DNA from: Streptomyces sp. NBC_01429
Lineage (GTDB): Bacteria; Actinomycetota; Actinomycetes; Streptomycetales; Streptomycetaceae
Length of the DNA: 64,000 bases
Direction: 5' to 3'
Assembly: GCF_036231945.1 (NCBI RefSeq)
Contig: NZ_CP109599.1
Span: forward strand, 2,264,501 to 2,328,500
A program made the position numbers and the translations under genes. Positions 17,156 through 24,270 of this stretch are shown here, piece after piece. Within the stretch, counting starts at the first letter, position 1. Each line of letters starts with the position of its first letter. The notes beneath the pieces are model-generated. The model had not been told where the DNA came from, did not search any database, and saw only the letters and a list, made by a program, of their open reading frames with translations.

Positions 17156-17187
17156 AAGCCCCTCGCCACTCGGGTGGCGGGGGGCTT
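17156..17187 (+). terminator. Intrinsic-type terminator after filP
   Basis: AAGCCCC-CGCCAC pairs with GTGGCG-GGGGCTTT around a TCGG loop; one base is bulged on each side and the structure ends in TTT. It lies between filP and the ABC transporter genes and overlaps the expected -35 region of the next promoter. Confidence 0.75.
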
Positions 17188-17197
17188 TGTGCGCCTT

Positions 17198-17203
17198 TAG
17201 GTT
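17198..17203 (+). promoter_or_regulatory. -10 box of a leaderless promoter for the first ABC exporter
   Basis: TAGGTT (TANNNT) is followed by six bases (GGCCGC) and then the ATG at 17210. No Shine-Dalgarno sequence is present. The same spacing and the same GGCCGC hexamer precede the cobalamin adenosyltransferase gene at 28921. Confidence 0.5.
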
Positions 17204-17209
17204 GGCCGC

Positions 17210-18217
17210 ATGATCGAGGTTGCGGGGCTCACCAAACGCTTCGGCCGCAAGGTCGCCGTGGACGATCTCTCCTTCACGGTGAGACCCGGAGTGGTGACGG
17301 GTTTTCTGGGACCCAACGGCGCGGGCAAGTCGACGACGATGCGGATGATGCTCGATCTGGACAACCCGACCAGCGGAACGGTCAGGATCGACGGGAAGCA
17401 CTACCGGGAACTCTCCGAGCCCCTCAAGTACATCGGCGCGCTGCTGGAGGCCAAGGCCATGCACGGCGGGCGCAGCGCCTACAACAATCTCCTCTGTCTG
17501 GCGCAGAGCAACCGCATTCCGGCGAGCCGGATCACCGAAGTGCTCGACATGGTCGGGCTGACCTCGGTGGCGAAGGGCAAGTCGAAAGGTTTCTCCATGG
17601 GGATGGGGCAGCGGCTCGGTATCGCGTCCGCGCTGCTCGGCGATCCCGAGATCCTGATGTTCGACGAGCCGGTGAATGGTCTGGACCCGGAGGGAATCCA
17701 CTGGATCCGCAATCTGATGAAGGGGCTCGCCGCCGAGGGCCGTACGGTCTTCGTCTCCAGCCATCTGATGAGTGAAATGGCCCTGACGGCAGACCATTTG
17801 ATCGTGATCGGACAGGGCAGACTGCTGGCGAACACCTCGATGGCCGACTTCATTCACGAGAATTCCCGCAGCTACACCCGGCTGCGCTCACCGGACCGCG
17901 AGCGGCTGAAGGACGCCCTGGACGAAGCCGGTCTCACCGCGGTCGAGGGGGCCGGCGGGGTGCTGGAGATCGACGGGGTGGAGCCCGAGCGGCTCGGTGA
18001 GCTGGCCGCGCGCCACGGCATCGTCCTGCATGAGCTGAGTTCCCAGCGCGCCTCGCTGGAGGAGGCGTTCATGCAGATGACGGCGGAGTCGGTCGAGTAC
18101 CACGCCCACACGAACCCGGGCGGCCCGGGCGGGGCGGCCCCGCCCGCGACCGGGTGGGGCTCGCCGGGGTGGGGGACGCCCGGCCGGGGCGGGAACGACC
18201 AGGGCAAGGGAGCCTGA
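17210..18217 (+). CDS. ABC transporter ATP-binding protein (exporter type), copy 1
   Basis: A 335-residue nucleotide-binding protein. Walker A 'GPNGAGKSTT' is at 34-43. The signature is 'FSMGMGQRLGIA' in place of LSGGQ, as in drug and bacteriocin exporters. Walker B is 'ILMFDEPVNGLDPEG', and the switch His is in 'VSSHLMSEM'. A C-terminal extension (about 300-335) is Gly/Pro/Trp-rich and likely disordered. Together with the membrane gene that follows two bases after its stop, it forms an ABC-2 exporter. Substrate is unknown. It is closely related to the second ATPase gene at 19125. Confidence 0.9.
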   Translation: MIEVAGLTKRFGRKVAVDDLSFTVRPGVVTGFLGPNGAGKSTTMRMMLDLDNPTSGTVRIDGKHYRELSEPLKYIGALLEAKAMHGGRSAYNNLLCLAQSNRIPASRITEVLDMVGLTSVAKGKSKGFSMGMGQRLGIASALLGDPEILMFDEPVNGLDPEGIHWIRNLMKGLAAEGRTVFVSSHLMSEMALTADHLIVIGQGRLLANTSMADFIHENSRSYTRLRSPDRERLKDALDEAGLTAVEGAGGVLEIDGVEPERLGELAARHGIVLHELSSQRASLEEAFMQMTAESVEYHAHTNPGGPGGAAPPATGWGSPGWGTPGRGGNDQGKGA

Positions 18218-18219
18218 GC

Positions 18220-18999
18220 ATGGCATCGGTACCGGCGGTCCTCCGGTCGGAGTGGACCAAGATCCGTACGGTCTCCTCGACGACCTGGACCCTGATCAGC
18301 GCCCTGGTGGTGACCGTGGCCCTGGGCGCGGCGCTCTCCGCGCTGATCAACTCGCAGTTCGGCGATCTGACCGCGGCCCAGCAGGCCACCTTCGACCCGA
18401 CGTACACCAGCTTCTCCGGGATGATCCTCGGGCAGCTGGCGATGGTGGTCTTCGGGGTGCTGGTGGTCGGCTCGGAGTACAGCTCGGGCATGATCCGCAC
18501 CTCACTGGCGGCCGTCCCGCAGCGCGCGACGTTCCTCTTCAGCAAGATCCTGGTGGCCGGGGTGCTGGCGCTGGTGGTCGGGCTCGCGACCGGCTTCCTG
18601 TCGTTCTTCCTCGGCCAGGCGCTGCTGGGCGACCACGGTACGGGCATCGGCGAGCCGAACGTACTGCGCGCGGTGATCGGCAGCGGGCTCTACATGGCGC
18701 TGATCGCCGTGTTCTCGATGGGCGTCGCGGCGATGCTGCGCAGCTCGATGCTGGCGCTCGGCATCCTGATGCCGTTCTTCTTCCTGGTCTCGCAGATCCT
18801 CTCGGCGGTCCCTGGCGCCAAGGACGTGGCCCACTACTTCCCGGACCAGGCCGGATCCCGGATTCTTCAGGTGGTGCCGGACGCGATGAACTCGGCCGGC
18901 CGGCCGTACGGGCCGTGGGGCGGCCTGGGGATCCTGGTGCTCTGGGTGGTGGCGGCGCTGGTCGGCGGGTACGTGGTGATGCGGAAGCGGGACGCGTAG
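18220..18999 (+). CDS. ABC-2 type permease, partner of copy 1
   Basis: A 259-residue membrane protein starting at ATG (MASVPAVLRSEW) with AAGGGAG upstream. It opens with 'RSEWTKIRTVSSTTWTL', a hallmark of actinobacterial ABC-2 permeases, and shows six hydrophobic segments (about 24-43, 67-90, 110-135, 153-175, 180-200, 230-252). It pairs with the ATPase just upstream to export an unknown substrate. A longer reading frame would extend into the ATPase gene and was not used. Confidence 0.88.
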   Translation: MASVPAVLRSEWTKIRTVSSTTWTLISALVVTVALGAALSALINSQFGDLTAAQQATFDPTYTSFSGMILGQLAMVVFGVLVVGSEYSSGMIRTSLAAVPQRATFLFSKILVAGVLALVVGLATGFLSFFLGQALLGDHGTGIGEPNVLRAVIGSGLYMALIAVFSMGVAAMLRSSMLALGILMPFFFLVSQILSAVPGAKDVAHYFPDQAGSRILQVVPDAMNSAGRPYGPWGGLGILVLWVVAALVGGYVVMRKRDA

Positions 19000-19124
19000 C
19001 GACGCTCCGCCGCAACGGCTTGGCCGGAACCGTCAAGGCCCGGATATCCTCCTAACTCTAACGGGGGCTTTCGGCGCACAGAGGCCACTGCCCCGACGAC
19101 CTGATCTGTCGATGGGGCTGGAGA

Positions 19125-20237
19125 ATGATCGAGGCGATCGGCCTGACCAAGCGCTACGGCGCCCAGACGGCCGTGCACAACCTTTCCTTCCAGGTGCGGC
19201 CCGGACACGTCACCGGGTTCCTCGGCCCCAACGGTTCCGGAAAATCGACGACGATGCGCATGATCGTCGGGCTGGACCGGCCGACCTCGGGAGACGTGAA
19301 GGTCGGCGGACACCCGTTCCGCGCGCTGCCCAACGCACCGCGCCAGGTCGGCGCGCTGCTCGACGCCAAGGCGGTGCACGGCGGGCGCAGCGCGCGCAAC
19401 CATCTGCTGTCGCTGGCCCAGCTCTCCGGCATCCCGGCCACCAGGGTGGACGAGGTGCTCGGTGTGGTCGGGCTCCAGGACGTCGCCAGGAAGCGGACGA
19501 ACGGCTTCTCGCTCGGTATGGGGCAGCGGCTGGGCATCGCGGCGGCGCTGCTCGGCGACCCGCAGGTGCTGCTGTTCGACGAGCCGGTGAACGGTCTGGA
19601 CCCGGAGGGGATCCTCTGGGTGCGCAATCTGATGAAGCAGCTCGCGAGCGAGGGCAGGACGGTCTTCGTCTCCTCGCACCTGATGAGCGAGATGGCGGTG
19701 ACCGCCGACCACCTGATCGTGATCGGCCGGGGCCGGCTCCTCGCGGACATGAGCGTCAAGGACTTCATCTCCGCGAACTCGGCGGACTTCGCCCGGGTCC
19801 GTACTCCGGAGGGCGACCCGGGGCAGCGCGAGAAGCTGACGACGGTGCTGGCGGAGGCCGGCGGCCAGGTGCTGTCCGAGCCGGGCGGCGCGCTGCGGAT
19901 CACGGGGCTGGCGCTGCCGCGCATCAGCGATCTGGCGCACGAGGCCGGGGTGCGGCTCTGGGAGCTGTCGCCGCACCAGGCGTCGCTGGAGGAGGCGTAC
20001 ATGCGGATGACGCAGAGCACGGTGGACTACCGTTCGACGGCCGACGAACTGGCCGGATTCCAGCCCCCGCAGCCGGGTTACGGGGCGGGTTCGCAGGGGT
20101 ACGTGACGCCGGTCGTGCCCGAGGTGCCGCAGCAGGGCTGGTACGCCCCGCCGCCGCCCGGCCGGAACCCGTACGCCACGGCCCCCGCACCGGCCGCGGG
20201 ACCCACGAAGAGCGACACCGACGAGGACGCCCGATGA
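19125..20237 (+). CDS. ABC transporter ATP-binding protein (exporter type), copy 2
   Basis: A 370-residue paralogue of the first ATPase: Walker A 'GPNGSGKSTT' (34-43), signature 'FSLGMGQRLGIA', Walker B 'VLLFDEPVNGLDPEG', switch 'VSSHLMSEM'. A C-terminal tail (about 305-370) is Pro/Gly/Tyr-rich. GGAG lies just before the ATG. The stop overlaps the following permease start by four bases (ATGA). Two such pairs in a row suggest a tandem duplication followed by divergence, especially in the tails. Confidence 0.9.
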   Translation: MIEAIGLTKRYGAQTAVHNLSFQVRPGHVTGFLGPNGSGKSTTMRMIVGLDRPTSGDVKVGGHPFRALPNAPRQVGALLDAKAVHGGRSARNHLLSLAQLSGIPATRVDEVLGVVGLQDVARKRTNGFSLGMGQRLGIAAALLGDPQVLLFDEPVNGLDPEGILWVRNLMKQLASEGRTVFVSSHLMSEMAVTADHLIVIGRGRLLADMSVKDFISANSADFARVRTPEGDPGQREKLTTVLAEAGGQVLSEPGGALRITGLALPRISDLAHEAGVRLWELSPHQASLEEAYMRMTQSTVDYRSTADELAGFQPPQPGYGAGSQGYVTPVVPEVPQQGWYAPPPPGRNPYATAPAPAAGPTKSDTDEDAR

Positions 20238-21157
20238 CGACCCCGTACCAGCAGCCCGGTTACCCGCAGGCCCCGCGGCCCGGCGCCCCGCCGCAGCAGG
20301 GCACCCCGCCGCAGCACCCCGGGCCGCAGCACGGCCCCGCGCCGGTCGGCGGCCTCTTCGGGTACACCTCGCCGATCCCGGCCCGGCGCGCTCATCTCGG
20401 CGACGCCGTGACCTCGGAGTGGACCAAGATCCGCTCCGTACGGTCCACCATGTGGACGCTCGGCGTGATGATCGCGCTGATGGCGGGCACCGGGCTGCTG
20501 GTGGCGGCGGCGGTCGCCGCCACCGGTGACGTCGGCAACCAGAACGTGCTCATCCTCGGTTTCTTCGGTGTCCTGCTCGGCACCATGTGCGTGATCACGC
20601 TGGGAGTGCTGGTCATCGCCTCCGAGTACGGCACGGGCCTGATCCGTACGACCCTGACCGCGTGCCCCAGCCGGGCCCGGGTGCTGGCGGCGAAGTCGCT
20701 GGTCTTCTTCCTGCTCGTCTTCGTGGTCTCGACGGTCACCACGCTGGTGGTGGGCGCGCTCCAGGTCGCCGTCCTGGACGGCCGCTCGCCCACCGGTGAC
20801 GAGTGGCTCAGTTCGACCGTGGGAGTCAGCCTCTACCTGGCCCTGCTGGGGCTGCTGTCGCTGGCGGTCGGCGCGCTGATCCGGCACTCGGCAGGCGCGA
20901 TCACCGTGATGATCGGGGTGGTTCTGCTGCCGCTGGTCATGGCGATCTTCATGTTCTCGGAGTCGCTGGCCTCCCTGCGCGAGGCCCTGTTCACCTACAG
21001 CATCCCGGCCCAGCTGGCGGTGTTCTACGGCAGCGACGTCTCCCTCGACACCGCCGCCTCGGGACCGCAGGGCTGGGAGCCGCTGTGGATCATGCTCGGG
21101 GTGACCGCGGTCGCGATGGCGGGGGCGTTCTTCTCGCTCGACCGGCGCGACGTGTGA
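20234..21157 (+). CDS. ABC-2 type permease, partner of copy 2
   Basis: A 307-residue protein. The first 60 residues are unusually rich in Pro, Gln and Gly ('QPGYPQAPRPGAPPQQG' and similar), a cytoplasmic low-complexity extension absent from the first permease. The membrane part begins 'TSEWTKIRSVRSTMWTL', like its paralogue, and has six hydrophobic segments. The ATG is inside the stop codon of its ATPase partner. The tail of the ATPase and the N-terminus of the permease are both Pro-rich, so the two low-complexity segments may associate; this is inference. Confidence 0.88.
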   Translation: MTTPYQQPGYPQAPRPGAPPQQGTPPQHPGPQHGPAPVGGLFGYTSPIPARRAHLGDAVTSEWTKIRSVRSTMWTLGVMIALMAGTGLLVAAAVAATGDVGNQNVLILGFFGVLLGTMCVITLGVLVIASEYGTGLIRTTLTACPSRARVLAAKSLVFFLLVFVVSTVTTLVVGALQVAVLDGRSPTGDEWLSSTVGVSLYLALLGLLSLAVGALIRHSAGAITVMIGVVLLPLVMAIFMFSESLASLREALFTYSIPAQLAVFYGSDVSLDTAASGPQGWEPLWIMLGVTAVAMAGAFFSLDRRDV

Positions 21158-21174
21158 GCGTCGGCCGCCCGGTC

Positions 21175-21504
21175 TCAGTACTTCGGCGCGTTACGGGACC
21201 GCTGCACCCGCGAGGTGCGGCGGTCCTTCGCCTTCCAGCACGCCTGGTGCCAGTGGCGCCGCTCCTCCACCCCGCTGTACTCGGGCCAGGCCACCACGTG
21301 CGGCACCGAGGAGGGGATCTCCTGGTCGCATCCCGGGCAGCGGTACCGCTTGCCCGCGGCACTTGCCCCGGCCACGTGGCGGACTGACCAGTTCTCGCCC
21401 TGCCATGTTTCGGATCTCTGGAAGCCCCCGTACCGCTCCCCCGCCTCGCCGGCGCTCTCGGTCGGACTCTCGCCGCCTCGTGGGCGGTTGCGGCGCGGGG
21501 ACAC
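21175..21504 (-). CDS. Small Streptomyces protein with Cys/His zinc-finger-like motif
   Basis: A 109-residue protein starting at GTG (MSPRRNRPRGG) with GAGGTG four bases upstream. The N-terminus is basic and disordered. The core reads 'WSVRHVAGASAAGKRYRCPGC', then 'PSSVPHVVAWPEY' and 'RRHWHQACW'. The CxxC followed by His and HxxxC-type residues suggests a zinc site. Homologues in Streptomyces are often labelled ATP/GTP-binding, but no P-loop is present. It is convergent with the ABC permease gene. Function unknown. Confidence 0.75.
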   Translation of the reverse strand: MSPRRNRPRGGESPTESAGEAGERYGGFQRSETWQGENWSVRHVAGASAAGKRYRCPGCDQEIPSSVPHVVAWPEYSGVEERRHWHQACWKAKDRRTSRVQRSRNAPKY

Positions 21505-21640
21505 AGGACACCTCACGGGACGGACGGCACGATCTGCCCCAGCCTACGGCTCCTCGCGCCGGGTACACGTCCCGCGCGGCGCGAACCCATGAATACACAG
21601 AAGGTACTTACCGGACAATCGCAAGACTTTTACGTTTGGC

Positions 21641-21655
21641 CGTGCCTTTGGCACG
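21641..21655. promoter_or_regulatory. Perfect palindrome CGTGCC-TTT-GGCACG upstream of the LLM oxidoreductase gene
   Basis: Six-base perfect arms with a three-base centre, in an AT-richer stretch 58-72 bp upstream of the ATG at 21713. It could be a repressor site or an mRNA hairpin. The interval from 21505 to 21712 contains no convincing gene. Confidence 0.4.
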
Positions 21656-21712
21656 TGTCAGACGTTGTTGCCGGTAGGGGGAGTCGCGTCGGCCGCAAGG
21701 AGGCAGAAGGCG

Positions 21713-22831
21713 ATGCGTGTTGGAGCTTTTGTACTGGCCGCCCAGTTCCCGGGCCAGGGACAGGGGGAAGCCCTGCACCGGGCGGTACGCACCACCGAGC
21801 TGGCGGAGGAGTCCGGGCTCGACTCGGTCTGGCTGGCCGAGCACCACTTCGTGCCGTACGGCGTCTGCCCGTCGGCCGTGACCCTGGCCGGGCTGCTCCT
21901 CGGCCGCACCCGACACATCCGGGTGGGTACGGCGGTCAGCGTGTTGCCGAACGTACATCCGGTGGCGCTCGGCGAGCAGGCGGCGCTCCTGCATCTGCTG
22001 TCCGGCGGGCGGTTCACACTCGGGGTGGGCAGGGGCGGCCCCTGGGTCGACCTGGAGGTGTTCGGGACCGGTCTGAGGGCCTACGAGCGGGACTTTCCCG
22101 AGTCCCTCGGCCTCCTGCTGCGCTGGCTGCGCGAGCCGCGCGTATCGGCCTCCGGGGACCGCTTCGGCTTCCGCGAGGTCCAGGTCGTCCCCCGGCCCGA
22201 CGAGCTGATCGCCCCGGACCAGGAGACGGGGCGGTCCACCGGCGGCGCGGCCGGCTCCGGCCGTCCCGGCAGCGGTCCGGGCAGTGGCTCCGGCGGCTCC
22301 GTTGGTCCCGGCGGTCCCGAGACGATCATGGCCTGTACCTCGCCGACGAGCGTGAAACTGGCCGCGGAGCACGGTCTGCCGATGCTGCTGGGTATGCACT
22401 GCGGCGACGAGGAGAAGGCGGAGATGGTCGGCCTCTGGCGCACGCACGCCCGCGCGGCGGGCCGCCCGGCGGCGGAGATCGCGGAGGCCGCGCATGTGTC
22501 GGCCGGGGTGGCTCAGATCGCGGACCACCGGACCGAGGCGGCGGAGACCCTGGTCAAGGCGATGCCGGGCTGGCTGCGCCAGGGGCTCGGCGCGCATGTG
22601 ACGGTCGACGGCAGGGAGCGCACGATGCGCGACCCCGTCGCGTACACGGAACTGCTGTGCGGTCTGCACCCGGTGGGCGGGCCCCGGCTGGCGGCGGACC
22701 GGCTGGCGGCGACCGCCGAGCGCACGGGCATCACACGGTTCGCGCTGCTCGTGGAAGGCTCGGGCGATCTGGCGGCGACGGAGGAGAACGTACGGCGCCT
22801 GGGGGCCGACGTACTGCCGCTCCTCGCCTGA
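21713..22831 (+). CDS. LLM-class (luciferase-like) flavin-dependent oxidoreductase
   Basis: A 372-residue TIM-barrel protein of the bacterial luciferase/F420 superfamily. 'SVWLAEHHFVPYG' (38-50), 'LGRTRHIRVGTAV' (63-75) and 'GRFTLGVGRGG' (99-109) are typical. Members use reduced FMN or F420; which one cannot be decided here. A Gly/Ser/Pro-rich insertion (about 171-201) interrupts the barrel before 'IMACTSPTSVKLAAEHG'. The start is the ATG with GGAGG nine bases upstream. The gene stands alone with a hairpin terminator after it, and the substrate is unknown. Confidence 0.86.
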   Translation: MRVGAFVLAAQFPGQGQGEALHRAVRTTELAEESGLDSVWLAEHHFVPYGVCPSAVTLAGLLLGRTRHIRVGTAVSVLPNVHPVALGEQAALLHLLSGGRFTLGVGRGGPWVDLEVFGTGLRAYERDFPESLGLLLRWLREPRVSASGDRFGFREVQVVPRPDELIAPDQETGRSTGGAAGSGRPGSGPGSGSGGSVGPGGPETIMACTSPTSVKLAAEHGLPMLLGMHCGDEEKAEMVGLWRTHARAAGRPAAEIAEAAHVSAGVAQIADHRTEAAETLVKAMPGWLRQGLGAHVTVDGRERTMRDPVAYTELLCGLHPVGGPRLAADRLAATAERTGITRFALLVEGSGDLAATEENVRRLGADVLPLLA

Positions 22832-22866
22832 CCCGCGCCCGCGTCCCCACCCGCCCGTAGCCCGGC

Positions 22867-22909
22867 TGCCGCTCCGGACCCGTGACGGCACTCACGGCGC
22901 GGAGCGGCA
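22867..22909. terminator. Nested hairpin between convergent genes
   Basis: TGCCGCTCCG pairs perfectly with CGGAGCGGCA, and inside it CCGTGA pairs with TCACGG. The 43-base structure lies between the LLM gene (plus) and the SCO5389-type gene (minus), so it probably ends transcription from both sides. Confidence 0.7.
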
Positions 22910-22919
22910 GCAAGAGGCG

Positions 22920-23312
22920 TCAGCAGTCCCGGAGTTCGGGTGACTGGTTGAGCAGCTGGCCCCTCACCGAGGTGAAGCGGGACAGCCGCTCGTCGACCGA
23001 GTGGTCCAGCGGAAACACCGCGACACGGTGGCAGTTCTGGAATGCGAGCCGCACTCCGAAATGTCGCTGAAGAGCGCCACGAATGGCATCACTGGCAAGC
23101 GCGCGCAGCAGCTGCCCGCGTGCCTGCTCGTCCGGCGGGGGCGTCTGGTTGTCGGCGAACTGTCCACCGTCCACCTTCAGCTGAGCCACCAGAGAACTGA
23201 TCATCTCCCATGCGTAGGGCAGGGAGGTCCGGACGCAGTCGACGAAAGCCGCTTCGTCAACCTCGCCTCGCTCGGCCTGATCCAACAGCGCCGGTGAGAC
23301 GTCGAGCGACAT
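22920..23312 (-). CDS. SCO5389-family conserved actinobacterial protein
   Basis: A 130-residue protein starting MSLDVSPALLDQAERGEV, with GAGGAG upstream of the ATG. 'CVRTSLPYAWEMISSLVAQLK', split over residues 27-47, and 'NQTPPPDEQARGQLLRALAS' are strongly conserved in what I remember of Streptomyces homologues. There is no signal, membrane segment or known motif. It is divergent from nucS. Function unknown; I recognise it only as a family conserved in this genomic position. Confidence 0.8.
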   Translation of the reverse strand: MSLDVSPALLDQAERGEVDEAAFVDCVRTSLPYAWEMISSLVAQLKVDGGQFADNQTPPPDEQARGQLLRALASDAIRGALQRHFGVRLAFQNCHRVAVFPLDHSVDERLSRFTSVRGQLLNQSPELRDC

Positions 23313-23514
23313 GGGTTCTCCTCTCGCGACCCCGGGAGAGCCCCGGGGCCTTACGGGCAGGGAAGGAGGCGACGACGACGCAGCGTGCACGACCGGCGAC
23401 CTCCTGCTTCCACGTTAGGCGCGCCGCCCCGCCCGCACCAGGAGAATGGGACCACAACCGGCCAATAACGAACGGGGCTTCCGGGGCGAATCGCGCGCGG
23501 CGCCGACGGTCGAG

Positions 23515-23520
23515 TAGCGT
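23515..23520 (+). promoter_or_regulatory. Candidate -10 box of nucS
   Basis: TAGCGT (TANNNT) is followed by eight bases and the ATG at 23529, with no Shine-Dalgarno sequence. This fits a leaderless or near-leaderless transcript. The divergent region 23313-23528 otherwise shows no gene. Confidence 0.4.
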
Positions 23521-23528
23521 TGCCGACC

Positions 23529-24200
23529 ATGCGTCTCGTCATCGCCCGCTGCTCCGTCGACTACGCGGGCCGCCTCACCGCCCATCTGCCCTCCTCCCCC
23601 CGCCTCATCCTGGTCAAGGCCGACGGCAGTGTGTCGATCCACGCCGACGACCGGGCGTACAAACCGCTCAACTGGATGTCTCCGCCGTGCACCCTGAAAG
23701 AGGGTGTGGACGACGAGGCCGGCGTATGGACCGTCGTGAACAAAGCGGGCGAGAAATTGATCATCACCATGGAAGAGGTCCTGCACGACTCCTCCCATGA
23801 GCTGGGCGTCGACCCCGGTCTCATCAAGGACGGCGTGGAGGCACACCTCCAGGAACTGCTCGCCGACCGGATCGAGACACTGGGCGAGGGCTACACCCTG
23901 ATCCGCCGCGAGTACCCGACGGCGATCGGCCCGGTGGACATCCTGTGCCGCGACGCGGACGGCGCGACGGTGGCCGTGGAGATCAAGCGGCGTGGCGAGA
24001 TCGACGGCGTCGAGCAGCTCACCCGCTATCTGGAACTCCTCAACCGCGACCCCCATCTGGCCCCGGTCAGAGGGGTGTTCGCGGCCCAGGAGATCAAGCC
24101 GCAGGCCCGGGTGCTGGCGACGGACCGGGGCATCGGATGCGTCGTCCTGGACTACAACGGCATGCGCGGCATCGAGGACGACAAGCTGCGGCTGTTCTGA
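23529..24200 (+). CDS. nucS: NucS/EndoMS mismatch-specific endonuclease
   Basis: A 223-residue nuclease of the non-canonical mismatch repair found in archaea and actinobacteria that lack MutS/MutL. The N-terminal half is the dimerisation/DNA-binding domain. The C-terminal half has the RecB-like core with Asp137 in 'IGPVDILC' and Glu151/Lys153 in 'VAVEIKRRG'. The protein ends in KLRLF, matching the C-terminal sliding-clamp-binding motif described for this family. Length is normal. The start is the ATG with [14 protein letters not shown]; a TTG three codons upstream overlaps the -10 box. A perfect hairpin terminator follows. Confidence 0.95.
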   Translation: MRLVIARCSVDYAGRLTAHLPSSPRLILVKADGSVSIHADDRAYKPLNWMSPPCTLKEGVDDEAGVWTVVNKAGEKLIITMEEVLHDSSHELGVDPGLIKDGVEAHLQELLADRIETLGEGYTLIRREYPTAIGPVDILCRDADGATVAVEIKRRGEIDGVEQLTRYLELLNRDPHLAPVRGVFAAQEIKPQARVLATDRGIGCVVLDYNGMRGIEDDKLRLF

Positions 24201-24219
24201 GACATCACTCGTACTGAGG

Positions 24220-24248
24220 AAGGGGCGGCCCCGCGGGGCCGCCCCTTT
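24220..24248. terminator. Perfect hairpin terminator after nucS
   Basis: AAGGGGCGGCCCC and GGGGCCGCCCCTTT are perfectly complementary around a GC centre, ending in TTT on the plus strand. It lies between convergent nucS and the large ATPase gene and could serve both. Confidence 0.85.
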
Positions 24249-24270
24249 CCGCGCACCGCGCGCCGCGCGG

